In this document: piece by piece, positions 46,704 to 54,849 of the stretch
Layout: each line of letters begins with the position of its first letter
Numbering within the stretch: the first letter of the stretch is position 1
Assembly (NCBI GenBank): GCA_937867335.1
Contig: CALMKX010000238.1
Coordinates: forward strand, 33,545 to 97,544
Length of the DNA stretch: 64,000 bases
Direction: 5' to 3'
Origin: an uncultured Acidobacteriota bacterium
Lineage (GTDB): Bacteria; Acidobacteriota; Thermoanaerobaculia; Multivoradales; SZUA-115
The notes under the pieces: generated by a model
Told to the model about the DNA's origin: nothing
What the model saw: only the letters and a program-made list of their open reading frames with translations
Databases searched by the model: none
Program-made: the position numbers and the translations under genes

Positions 46704-47951
46704 ATGCCCATCGCTGACCTCACGGAACTGGCCTCAGCCTGCGCGGAGCCGGCGGCTCCCAGCGGAGGAGTCGGCTTGAAATCGGAACCTGCGGACCTCG
46801 GTTTTTCCACCCTGGCCATCCATGCCGGCCAGGCACCCGATCCTTCGACCGGCGCTATCATCACGCCGATTTTCCAAACTTCCACCTACGTCCAGGATGG
46901 CTTGGGCGAGCACAAGGGCTACGAATACGCGCGCGGCCAGAACCCCACCCGCTCGGCGCTCGAGGCCAACGTGGCCGCTCTCGAGCGTGGCGTGGCGGCC
47001 CAGGCGTTCGCCTCGGGGATGGCGGCGATCGCGGCGCTGCTTTCGGTGGTGCGCTCGGGAGAACGGGTGGTGGCTTCGCGCACCGTCTACGGCGGCACCT
47101 ACCGCTTCTTCACGCGGGTGCTCGATCGCGCGGGCATCGAGTTCGAGTGGATCGACAGCTCGGACCTCGAGGCGGTCCGTGGCGCCGTGGACGGGCGCAC
47201 ACGGCTGGTCTACCTCGAGAGCCCCACCAACCCGCTGATGGAGATCTGCGATATCCGCGGGATCGCCGGCATCGCCCATCGGGCTGGCGCGTTGGTGGCG
47301 GTGGACAACACCTTCCTCTCGCCCTACCTGCAGCGGCCTCTGGAGCTCGGTGCCGACGTCGTGGTGCACTCCGCCACCAAGTTCCTGAACGGACACTCGG
47401 ATTGCCTCGGTGGGCTCCTGGTGACCGCCGACTCAGAGCTCGCGGATTGGTTCACCTTCGTGCAGAAGTCCGCCGGCGGGATCCTCGGCCCGTTCGACTC
47501 CTTCCTGGTCCTGCGCGGCATCAAGACGCTCGCGGTGCGGATGGAGCGGCATGAAGCCAACGCCCGCGCCATCGCCCAGTACCTCGCCGAGCATCCGCTC
47601 GTGCGCCGGGTGCTCTATCCCGGCCTTGCCGACCACCCAGGACACGAGCTCCACAAGCGCCAGGCGGACGGTTTCGGCGGCGTGCTGACTCTCGATCTCG
47701 GCGGCCTTCCCGCTGCCAAGGCCTTCCTCGAGGCCCTGCGGGTGATGAGCCTGGCCGAGAGCCTGGGTGGCGTGGAGACGCTCGCCTCCCACCCCGCGTC
47801 GATGACCCACGCCTCGATGCCCTTGGCCGAGCGCGAGGCGCTCGGCATCACGGATGGTCTGGTGCGGATCTCGGTGGGAATCGAGGACTTGAAGGACCTG
47901 CTGGGAGATCTGGACCGAGCTCTGACAGCAGCCGGGCGACACCAGGGCTGA
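46704..47951 (+). CDS. Cystathionine gamma-synthase/lyase-family PLP enzyme
   Basis: A 415-residue Cys/Met metabolism enzyme. PLP Lys226 is in VHSATKFLNGHSD, the cofactor-phosphate YxR motif is Tyr75-Arg77 in YEYARGQNPTR, and VDNTFLSPYLQRPLELGADV follows. The C-terminal SLAESLGGVETLASHPASMTH block is typical of gamma-synthase/gamma-lyase members. The exact reaction (MetB, MetC-like CTH, or MegL) cannot be fixed from sequence alone. The N-terminal 30 residues are a poorly conserved extension. It is divergent from mtnA across 149 bp. Confidence 0.9.
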   Translation: MPIADLTELASACAEPAAPSGGVGLKSEPADLGFSTLAIHAGQAPDPSTGAIITPIFQTSTYVQDGLGEHKGYEYARGQNPTRSALEANVAALERGVAAQAFASGMAAIAALLSVVRSGERVVASRTVYGGTYRFFTRVLDRAGIEFEWIDSSDLEAVRGAVDGRTRLVYLESPTNPLMEICDIRGIAGIAHRAGALVAVDNTFLSPYLQRPLELGADVVVHSATKFLNGHSDCLGGLLVTADSELADWFTFVQKSAGGILGPFDSFLVLRGIKTLAVRMERHEANARAIAQYLAEHPLVRRVLYPGLADHPGHELHKRQADGFGGVLTLDLGGLPAAKAFLEALRVMSLAESLGGVETLASHPASMTHASMPLAEREALGITDGLVRISVGIEDLKDLLGDLDRALTAAGRHQG

Positions 47952-47962
47952 GCGCGGCCGGC

Positions 47963-48328
47963 CTACTCGTAGGCCAGCTCGTCGTCATCGTCGTCGTCGT
48001 CGAAGTCGGCGTTCTTGTCGACGCTGCCTTCGATCCACGACAGGAACCGCTCGTCGCCCTTGTTGACGCCGAAGGAGAGGATCTCCGGCAGCTCGTAGTT
48101 GTGGAGCTCACGGATGGTGGCGCCGACGTTGTCGAACTCCTCGGCCTTGGTCTTGACGATCAGCAGGAACTCGGTGTCCTTGCAGATCTTGCCCTTCCAG
48201 CGGTAGATCGAGCGCACCCCGGGGAGGATGTTGACGCAGGCGGCCTGCCGCCTCGCCACCAGCTCTCGGGCAATTAGATTGGCCTGGTCCTCGGTGCCCA
48301 CGCTGGTTACGATGCAGATGGCTCGCAC
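47963..48328 (-). CDS. cutA: CutA1-like divalent ion tolerance protein
   Basis: A 121-residue trimeric ferredoxin-like protein: CIVTSVGTEDQANLIARELV, RQAACVNILPGVRSIYRWKG and FLLIVKTKAEEF are hallmark segments, with ELHNYELPEILSFGV near the end. It carries an unusual acidic tail (DFDDDDDDDELAYE) beyond the usual C-terminus. CutA1 is linked to copper tolerance, but its role is unsettled. Confidence 0.9.
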   Translation of the reverse strand: MRAICIVTSVGTEDQANLIARELVARRQAACVNILPGVRSIYRWKGKICKDTEFLLIVKTKAEEFDNVGATIRELHNYELPEILSFGVNKGDERFLSWIEGSVDKNADFDDDDDDDELAYE

Positions 48329-48488
48329 CGGGTCAAATTACTCCAGTCGCCGGAAACGAGTCAATCTACGCTCAGCGTACCTGGATTCGCTCCGCGCGCG
48401 GTCGGCCGACGAGCGGAGCCGTCGCCCCCCACGCCTGCGGTGGGCGGTCGACGGCTCCTGGCGAGGATTCCCGAGGCTGCGCCGCGCC

Positions 48489-49106
48489 CTAGCGGCGAGA
48501 CCACTGGTCCAGGTCGGGATCGTAGTAGAGCACCTGGACCCGCCCGGTCGGCCCCAGAAGACGTACCGCCGCGAGGTGATCCTGGTGGTCGGTGATGTAC
48601 ACCGTGCCCGGCGTGGCAGTGCCGAGAGGACCAAAGGACGCGAGGTCCGAGCGGTTGAAGCGGATCGGATCTTCGAGATGGTCGAGGCGCCGCCGCGGGT
48701 TGGCCGGGTCTCGCGGCACGAAGGCCGTAGGCAGGCCGAAGCCGACGTTGCCGCCTACCTGCTCGAGCCGCCGGGGCTGGCTGAGGGCGGAGTCGATCCC
48801 GAGGTCGATGTCCTGGTTCAGGACTCCATCCGCGTCACCGTCTCGATAGAGCGTGTAGGTGTAGGTGCCGTCGTCCTGGTCGCGGAACTTGACCGCGACG
48901 TTGCCTCCTCGGCGGATCGCCTCCATCCGGCCGCGCTGGAAGATGCCTGCGATCTCGCCGGCCGCAAGGCGCACCCGCTGCGCAGCCGTGGCCCGCAGAA
49001 GGTCCGGTACGGCGAAGGCGGTGATCAGTCCGAGGAGAGCGAGAACGATGACCAGCTCGATCAGCTGGAAGCCCTGCGATTCCTTCTGTTTGAGGGTGGC
49101 GTCCAT
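48489..49106 (-). CDS. Type II secretion/type IV pilus pseudopilin (GspH/FimT-like)
   Basis: A 205-residue prepilin-like protein. The class III signal is MDATLKQKESQG followed by FQLIELVIVLALLGLITAFA, with the peptidase site after Gly12 and Glu at +5 of the mature N-terminus. The C-terminal part fits GspH (VQVLYYDPDLDQWSRR). No gsp or pil genes surround it, so it must assemble with machinery encoded elsewhere. Confidence 0.8.
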   Translation of the reverse strand: MDATLKQKESQGFQLIELVIVLALLGLITAFAVPDLLRATAAQRVRLAAGEIAGIFQRGRMEAIRRGGNVAVKFRDQDDGTYTYTLYRDGDADGVLNQDIDLGIDSALSQPRRLEQVGGNVGFGLPTAFVPRDPANPRRRLDHLEDPIRFNRSDLASFGPLGTATPGTVYITDHQDHLAAVRLLGPTGRVQVLYYDPDLDQWSRR

Positions 49107-49176
49107 GGCGGGAGCTCGGTGGGGGAAAGGGCAGGGGGCGGCGGCGGCAACCCGCTGGCCGCCCCCTCTGGCCCGC

Positions 49177-49521
49177 CTAGCCTTCGGCGACCGCAGCGCG
49201 AGTGCTGCGGACCTTGGCCTTCAAGGTGGTCTCGCCGGAGGTGGTGACGTAGGGAGCGAGCAGCTCGAAGCTCTTCTGGCCGATGCCACGAACCAGCATC
49301 AGGTCTTCGGGCTTCTTGAAGGGGCCGTTCTCCTTGCGGAAGTCGAGGATGCGCTCGGCAAGCGCCGGGCCCACTCGCGGCAGCAAAGTGAGCTGTTCGG
49401 CCGTGGCGGTGTTGACGTTCACCTTGCCCTGGGCCGGGGCCTCCGCGGCGAAGCTCGGAAGGGCCAGCAGTGCGAGGCAGAGGGCGAGCAGAGAAGCGGT
49501 GGCGCGACGGTTCTTGAACAT
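49177..49521 (-). CDS. Secreted helix-hairpin-helix (ComEA-like) protein
   Basis: A 114-residue protein with a signal peptide (ASLLALCLALLALPSFAAEA) and one HhH-pair domain: KVNVNTATAEQLTLLPRVGP and LMLVRGIGQKSFELLAPYV. This is the DNA-binding module of ComEA, the periplasmic receptor for transforming DNA. The adjacent pseudopilin gene downstream, also on the minus strand, is consistent with a DNA-uptake or secretion theme, but full com genes are not nearby. Confidence 0.82.
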   Translation of the reverse strand: MFKNRRATASLLALCLALLALPSFAAEAPAQGKVNVNTATAEQLTLLPRVGPALAERILDFRKENGPFKKPEDLMLVRGIGQKSFELLAPYVTTSGETTLKAKVRSTRAAVAEG

Positions 49522-49981
49522 GGTTGACTCCTTTTTTGGGTTCTACTTGAGTGGTTGATGTCGATTTCTTCAGGGTTTCTTCGGGCGTTGAGCCCACCTT
49601 CCTTCCGGTTGTCTCTCTGGGCTTGGCTGCGTTCTCGGGTCCACCTCCTTCCCCCGGTTGTCGTTCACGCCGGGAGGAAGGTCCAAGCTCCGCGCCAGGC
49701 TCTGGCACGGGCGCTAAGTGGCTTGAAATCAGTGGTTTGCGCGAGTTCGCGGGGAGGCGGGGCTGGGCTTTCGGTCAGAGCGCCTTGTCGAGGGCTCGAG
49801 GCGGGGCGAGGCCCCTCGGGGCCCGCGGCCAGGGACGGCCGAGGAGAGAGGCTTGCGCCCCGGTGTCAAAGGACTTTGACGGCCGAAAGCTCTCTTGTCA
49901 GAGCGGGCGAATGCCCGCACGGGCAGCGCTCACGCGCGCCGGAGAGCCGGCATCGCGTCGATTCAGGTACAGTTGTCGGCC
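49522..49981. other. 460 bp intergenic region with two inverted repeats
   Basis: No gene is supported. It separates the divergent ComEA-like and signal-peptidase genes. A long hairpin at 49647-49681 pairs CCTTCCCCCGG with CCGGGAGGAAGG (one bulge, 12-base loop). A shorter near-palindrome GTCAAAGGACTTTGAC lies at 49865-49880, about 100 bp upstream of lepB, and looks like an operator. A partial direct repeat of the CACCT-C-TTCC..CGGTTGTC pattern occurs at about 49592-49615 and 49643-49662. Confidence 0.45.
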
Positions 49982-50695
49982 ATGGAAGGCCACAAGTCCA
50001 AGACGCGGGAGTACCTCGAGGCGATCCTCATCGCGGTGATCTTCTTGAAGTTCGCCAACACCTTCGTCCTGCAGACGTTCTTCATCCCCAGCGGCTCGAT
50101 GGAGGACACCTTGCTGGTGGGGGATCACCTCTTCGTCAACCGCTTCATCTTCGGCCAGGAGGGCTGGTTCAAGGGCTTCCCCCTGCTGCCATCCCGGGAA
50201 ATCCGGCGGGGCGACATCGTGATCTTCCGCTCGGTGGAGGATCCCACCCAGGACCTGGTGAAGCGCTGCGTCGGCCTGCCCGGCGATGAGATCCGCGTCG
50301 AGGCGAAGCAGCTCTATCTCAACGGCAAGAGGGTCGAGGACTCCGCCTATGCCATCCACCGGGATGCCAACGTCTATCCCAATGTGCCGCAGCTGCGTCG
50401 AGACTTCCGGCTGAGGGACAACTTCGGCCCCTTCGTGGTGCCCAAGGGCCGTTACTTCTGCATGGGCGACAACCGCGACAACTCCCACGACTCGCGTTTC
50501 TGGGAGGAGGCCGAGCACTCGGTGCCCGCGAGCTACATCAAGGGCCGAGCATTCGTCATCTACTGGTCGTTCGGCGGAGGAACTTCGGACGGCCGCTGGC
50601 GAGGTGTGGGCGATTTCGCCGTCCGCATCGGCAAGACCGCCCTCGGCTTTTTCACCGAAACCCGATGGTCGCGGACTCTGCAGCTGATTCGCTAG
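49982..50695 (+). CDS. lepB: Type I signal peptidase
   Basis: A 237-residue S26 signal peptidase. One N-terminal TM helix (about 13-31) precedes the catalytic Ser39 (IPSGSMEDTLLVGD), Lys94 lies in DLVKRCVGLPGDEI, and the box GDNRDNSHDSRFW is intact. It cleaves Sec and Tat signal peptides. The ATG at 49982 is the first credible start. Its last 31 bp overlap the next signal peptidase gene. Confidence 0.93.
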   Translation: MEGHKSKTREYLEAILIAVIFLKFANTFVLQTFFIPSGSMEDTLLVGDHLFVNRFIFGQEGWFKGFPLLPSREIRRGDIVIFRSVEDPTQDLVKRCVGLPGDEIRVEAKQLYLNGKRVEDSAYAIHRDANVYPNVPQLRRDFRLRDNFGPFVVPKGRYFCMGDNRDNSHDSRFWEEAEHSVPASYIKGRAFVIYWSFGGGTSDGRWRGVGDFAVRIGKTALGFFTETRWSRTLQLIR

Positions 50696-51420
50696 CCGAG
50701 CCTCAAGCAGAGCTGGAGCCTCCCCGGCGAACGGCCTGGAGCGAGGCGCTCGAGGCCCTGCTGGTGGCGGTGCTCTTCGCCACCTTCGCCCGGGGCTTCG
50801 TGGTCCAGGCGTTCAAGATCCCCAGCGGCTCGATGGAGCAGAACCTGCTGGTGGGTGATCACATCCTGGTGAACAAGTTCATCTTCGGCCCGAGCTCGGC
50901 GCTCGAACGTTGGTTTCTGCCCGCTCGCCCGGTTCGGCGCGGGGACGTGGTGGTGTTCAAATTCCCGGAGGATCCCGGACGGGACTTCGTCAAGCGTTGT
51001 GTCGGCCTGCCCGGGGATCGCGTGGAGCTGGTGAACAAGAAGCTCTCGGTGAACGGTACCCCGATCGACGAGAGCGCCTACGTCTATCTCTCGGACCCGC
51101 TTACGTTTCCGGCCGGCTTTGCCAGTGGCCCCCAGGGCCTTCGGGACAACTACCCGCCTTTCGAGGTGCCCGCCGATCACTACTTCTGCCTGGGCGACAA
51201 CCGCGACAACTCCAACGACTCTCGCGCCTGGGGGCCGGTTCCGAGAGGTTACCTCAAGGGGCGCGCGGTGATGGTCTACTGGTCGGTGACGCCGGCCCCG
51301 GAAGGGGAAGGCTCTATCCCACCCGCTTCTTCCCTCGGTAAGCTAGGACGATTTTTCTCGTCTTGGAGCCGGCTGGTCGGTGGCACGCGCTGGCAACGCT
51401 GCTTCAAGGTGGTTCGCTAG
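50665..51420 (+). CDS. lepB: Type I signal peptidase, second tandem copy
   Basis: A 251-residue paralogue of the preceding gene: IPSGSMEQNLLVGDHILVNK with Ser56, DFVKRCVGLPGDRV with Lys110, and GDNRDNSNDSRAW. The N-terminal 25 residues are a different, Pro/Glu-rich cytoplasmic extension, and the insertion between the catalytic boxes is different from copy 1, so substrate preference may differ. The start overlaps copy 1 by 31 bp, so they are co-translated. Confidence 0.92.
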   Translation: MVADSAADSLAEPQAELEPPRRTAWSEALEALLVAVLFATFARGFVVQAFKIPSGSMEQNLLVGDHILVNKFIFGPSSALERWFLPARPVRRGDVVVFKFPEDPGRDFVKRCVGLPGDRVELVNKKLSVNGTPIDESAYVYLSDPLTFPAGFASGPQGLRDNYPPFEVPADHYFCLGDNRDNSNDSRAWGPVPRGYLKGRAVMVYWSVTPAPEGEGSIPPASSLGKLGRFFSSWSRLVGGTRWQRCFKVVR

Positions 51421-51448
51421 GGGCCTCCTGGCCCTGGAGGTCTCGAGC

Positions 51449-51814
51449 ATGAGAAGCAAGAGCGAACGCGGGGAGGGCAACGTCGGTTGCCTGATTTGGC
51501 TGGTGATCCTGGCCGCGGTGGGCCTGATCCTGTGGAAGGCGGTGCCGGTGAAGGTAGCGACCACCGAGCTCTACGACTACATGGTCGAGCTGACTCGCTT
51601 CGCACCCAACCGCTCGACCGAAGATCTCAAGAAGGCCGTGCTCAAGAAGGCCAAGGAGCTCGACCTGCCGCTCGATGCCAAGAACATCACGGTGGAGAAG
51701 GACCCATCGCGGATCCGCTTCACGGTGAAGTACACCGTGCCGCTCGAATTCCCCGGCTACACCTATCTCTGGGAAGTCAACGAGGTGGTCGATCGGCCCA
51801 TCTTCTACCTCTAG
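51449..51814 (+). CDS. Hypothetical single-TM protein downstream of the signal peptidases
   Basis: A 121-residue protein. The N-terminus is basic, then a TM helix (GCLIWLVILAAVGLILWKAV) and an extracytoplasmic alpha/beta domain (ELYDYMVELTRFAPNR ... IRFTVKYTVPLEFPGYTYLW). The layout recalls DUF4845-type proteins that sit beside lepB in other bacteria, but the match is loose. A GGAGG ribosome site precedes the ATG. It is in the same transcript as lepB. Confidence 0.6.
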   Translation: MRSKSERGEGNVGCLIWLVILAAVGLILWKAVPVKVATTELYDYMVELTRFAPNRSTEDLKKAVLKKAKELDLPLDAKNITVEKDPSRIRFTVKYTVPLEFPGYTYLWEVNEVVDRPIFYL

Positions 51815-51884
51815 CGGCTCGGCGAGCGCGGACTCCCGGCCCACCGCTCCGGGGTTCCCGGCCGCCGAGGGCCGGGGAGCCCCG

Positions 51885-53579
51885 GTGGGCTTCACGCTGC
51901 TGGCCGGGGCCTTTCCGGGCTTCCTGCTGGGGAGCCTGCTCGCCCAGATCCTCTTCTTTCTCAACCCTCTGCTGCCATTCCAGCCTCTGCCGGTCCTACG
52001 GGCGGTAGTGGTCTACGGCGCGACCGGTGCGCTCGCTTCGCTCGTGGTGCTGGCGGTCCTCCGGCCGCGAGCGCGCTTCGGCTTCCTGGCCTGGGGTACC
52101 TTCTTCGCTCTGGCGACAGCCGCTACCCTCGCCTGGGTGTCTCCCTCCCACTTCGCGTTCTTCTTGCCTCCAGGCATCAACGTCCGGCTGATCAAGGCGG
52201 CCGTCGGTCTCACGGTCTTTGCCGTTGTGGCGTTCTACACTGCGCTCTTGCACTCGGTTCTGGGCCGGCGCTATGGCTGGGGGAGCGTCGCCCTTCTGGC
52301 GCTGGCCGTCCTGGGGGCGAGCGGCTTGCTGCTCGAGCGACGCAAGGCCTTCCCGGCGGCCGCCGAGAGCCTGGCCGGCGGCCAGGTGCGGCAGGAGGGA
52401 AGCCGAGTCCGCCTGGTGGTGATCGGAATCGACTCCGCCAGCCTGGACGCGGTCTTGCCCTTGGCCGAAGAAGGTTTAATTCCCTTCTTTTCGCAAATCT
52501 TGGATGGCGGGTCTCTCGCCCACCTGACTTCCTTGCGTCCCAACCGCTTCAGCCCTCTCTGGACTTCCGTCGCGACCGGCCGCTTCCCCTATCAGCATGG
52601 AGTGGTGGGCTTCGAGAGCCTTCCTGCGCCCTGGCTGGGCGAGGGTCTCGAGCTTCGCCTACTGCCGGCGCCCGAGCCGGTGGGCGCCTGGCTGCGCCTG
52701 GGAGCCGCGGGCCGGGCTCTCGACGCTCGGGATCGGGAGCGGCTGACTCTTTGGGAGATCACCTCGGCGCTGGGTATCCCCACCGGGGTCGTGAGCTGGC
52801 CTCTTTCGGCCCCCTACCCGGGCAGCCTCTCCCTCGGGGTCTCCGAGCGCTTCCTGGCCGGGGAGCCTGGTGCCGAGGGAGAAGTCACGCCGCCGGAGGC
52901 GGCTTCCTGGGTTCAACAGGTCCGGCGCGCGGTGCTTGACCTGCCTCAGCCGATCGTCGCTGGCCGAAGTGGCGGGCGCGAGGTGCGGGCGGCGCTCGAG
53001 GGAGACCTCTGGCGTCTCGCTTTGCTCAACGGCTTCCTCGATCGCCAGGACCAGAGCGGAGCCGGCTTCGTGCTCTTGCCCGGCCTGTTGACGGCCTCGC
53101 GCCAGTTCTTCGGCGGCTTCAGCGCGGTCCACTTCGAAGGGCGCAAGGAGCCGGCGAACCTCGAGGCGGCCAGCAATCTGGCGGCCTACTACGTGCAGCT
53201 CGACGCTCTGCTGGCCGATCTCTGGGCGCGCCAGGAGCAGCCCTGTCTGCTGGCCGTGGTCTCGGCCTACGGCGTGGAGGGCGCGTACGGCTGGCGTCGG
53301 CTGAGGGCCGGGCTGTTCGACGAGCGCTCGCTCGACGGCTACAGCGACCGTTCTCCCGATGGACTTCTGATGCTCTACGGTGCCGGCATCCGGGCGGGCG
53401 CGCGCATTCCGGAGGCCCAGCTGGTGGACGTCGTTCCGACGCTGCTCTACGCCCTCGGCCTACCTCTCGCCCGGGACCTCGACGGCCATGTGCTGCGCGA
53501 CGCGTTCGCGCCGGCGGAGCTGTCGCGACGGCCGCAGACCTTCGTCGCCTCGTACGAAGGCCTGAAGCCGCCGCCTTAG
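51885..53579 (+). CDS. Membrane protein with a degenerate type I phosphodiesterase-like domain
   Basis: A 564-residue protein: five or so N-terminal TM helices (1-150), then an alkaline-phosphatase-fold domain (VVIGIDSASLDAVLPLAEEG, FSPLWTSVATGRFPYQHGV with Thr227, and VDVVPTLLYALGLPLARDLDG). The expected metal-binding SDHG box reads SAYG (Ala461, Tyr462) and the downstream His before PDG is absent, so it is probably catalytically weak or inactive. A GTG start at 51885 fits the first TM helix. The family normally acts on phosphodiesters or nucleotides. Confidence 0.72.
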   Translation: MGFTLLAGAFPGFLLGSLLAQILFFLNPLLPFQPLPVLRAVVVYGATGALASLVVLAVLRPRARFGFLAWGTFFALATAATLAWVSPSHFAFFLPPGINVRLIKAAVGLTVFAVVAFYTALLHSVLGRRYGWGSVALLALAVLGASGLLLERRKAFPAAAESLAGGQVRQEGSRVRLVVIGIDSASLDAVLPLAEEGLIPFFSQILDGGSLAHLTSLRPNRFSPLWTSVATGRFPYQHGVVGFESLPAPWLGEGLELRLLPAPEPVGAWLRLGAAGRALDARDRERLTLWEITSALGIPTGVVSWPLSAPYPGSLSLGVSERFLAGEPGAEGEVTPPEAASWVQQVRRAVLDLPQPIVAGRSGGREVRAALEGDLWRLALLNGFLDRQDQSGAGFVLLPGLLTASRQFFGGFSAVHFEGRKEPANLEAASNLAAYYVQLDALLADLWARQEQPCLLAVVSAYGVEGAYGWRRLRAGLFDERSLDGYSDRSPDGLLMLYGAGIRAGARIPEAQLVDVVPTLLYALGLPLARDLDGHVLRDAFAPAELSRRPQTFVASYEGLKPPP

Positions 53580-53989
53580 ACCGCCTTGTCGTGGCCTGTG
53601 GATCCTCGCTCGCCCTTCTTGGCTGCGGCTTCGGGCCGGGCCTCTTCGCGGTTCATGGCGCAGCGACCTTCGAAGATGGCGCCGTCGTCGATCACCAGGG
53701 CCGGGGTCACGACGTCGCCGTAGATCTTGCCGCCGGCAGCGATGTGGACTTTGCGGCTGGCCGTGACCGTGCCACGAATCACTCCCGAGACCAGCACTTC
53801 GCCTACGTTCACTTCGGCCTCGACCTCGCCGTGCTCGCCCACGATGAGACGGCCCTGGGAGGTCACCCCGCCCTGGATGCGGCCGTCGACCCGGAATTGG
53901 CTTTCGAAGCGGAGCTGGCCTTCGAGAAGGCTGCCACGGTCCACGAAACCGTTGAGGTCGGCCTGGTTTCCCTCCGCCTTGAAGATCAT
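53576..53989 (-). CDS. Bactofilin (polymer-forming cytoskeletal protein)
   Basis: A 137-residue bactofilin. The core is a right-handed beta-helix with the repeating pattern GQLRFESQFRVDGRIQGGVT, EVLVSGVIRGTVTASRKVHI and GKIYGDVVTPALVIDDGAIF, flanked by short disordered ends. Bactofilins self-assemble into filaments without nucleotide; in myxobacteria they organise ParABS. It overlaps the parB stop by 4 bp (ATGA), so the link with ParAB here is genetic as well. Confidence 0.92.
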   Translation of the reverse strand: MIFKAEGNQADLNGFVDRGSLLEGQLRFESQFRVDGRIQGGVTSQGRLIVGEHGEVEAEVNVGEVLVSGVIRGTVTASRKVHIAAGGKIYGDVVTPALVIDDGAIFEGRCAMNREEARPEAAAKKGERGSTGHDKAV

Positions 53990-54849
53990 TCGGCGCCTCC
54001 TCGCCCGATGAGATGGTCATAGAGCCGCATCAGCTCCTCCTCGGAGCCGAAGTGGATGCGCAGCTCCCCACCCCTGCGCCGACGGTGGATCTCGACGCGA
54101 GTCTGGAGCCGGCTGGTGAGCTGTTCGACCGCTGCCGCGGTATGGACGTCGACTTTCTTCTTCGCCGGCCGGTTGGCGGCGGCCGGCTCGGGTGAGGCAG
54201 CTGCCGCCGCCAGCCGCTCGAGGTCTCGCGCGGTCAAGCCCTCGGCCACCGCTCTCTGCGCCGTGGCGATCTGCCGTGCGGCGTCCCCCAACGCCAGAAG
54301 GGGGCGGGCTTGGCCAGCTGTGAGGCTGCCTTCTCGCAGCAAGCTCTGCACCGGCTCCGGCAGGTTGAGCAAGCGCAGCGAGTTCGCCACCGCGACCCGG
54401 CTCTTGCCCACCGCCAGGCCGATCTGCTCCTGAGAGAGCTGGAAGTCGTCCCTCAGCATCCGGTAGGCCTCGGCTTCCTCGAGGGGATTGAGGTCGGAGC
54501 GCTGGAGGTTCTCCACCAGGGCGAGCTCGAGGAGTTCACGGTCGTCCCGCACGGTGCGGATCGACACCGGTACTTCTTCGAGGCCGGCGAGTTGCGCCGC
54601 ACGGAAACGACGCTCGCCGGCGATGATCCAATAACGCCCGGCGCCGTCCGGCGAGACCACGATGGGTTGCACGATCCCCTGGGCCCGGATGGATTCGGCC
54701 AGCTCGGCCAGATCCTCGGCGCGGAAATGGCTCCGCGGCTGGCGGGGATTGGGCTGCAGCTGCGAGAGCTGGAGCGTTTGCGGGGCGGTGGTGCTGGCTT
54801 CGCCCAGGAGGGCATCGAGTCCCCGGCCCAAGCCTCTTTTCTTGGTCAT
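53986..54849 (-). CDS. parB: Chromosome partitioning protein ParB
   Basis: A 287-residue ParB. The N-terminus MTKKRGLGRGLDALLG is typical, followed by the CTP-binding/ParB_N domain (QLQPNPRQPRSHF ... IIAGERRFRAAQLAGL, with the GERRxRA box and LVENLQRSDLNPLEEAEAY), the HTH (LSQEQIGLAVGKSRVAVANS) that reads parS, and a C-terminal dimerisation domain (GGELRIHFGSEEELMRLYDH). It spreads around parS and engages ParA. Candidate parS-like sites lie at 56366-56462. Confidence 0.95.
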   Translation of the reverse strand: MTKKRGLGRGLDALLGEASTTAPQTLQLSQLQPNPRQPRSHFRAEDLAELAESIRAQGIVQPIVVSPDGAGRYWIIAGERRFRAAQLAGLEEVPVSIRTVRDDRELLELALVENLQRSDLNPLEEAEAYRMLRDDFQLSQEQIGLAVGKSRVAVANSLRLLNLPEPVQSLLREGSLTAGQARPLLALGDAARQIATAQRAVAEGLTARDLERLAAAAASPEPAAANRPAKKKVDVHTAAAVEQLTSRLQTRVEIHRRRRGGELRIHFGSEEELMRLYDHLIGRGGAE

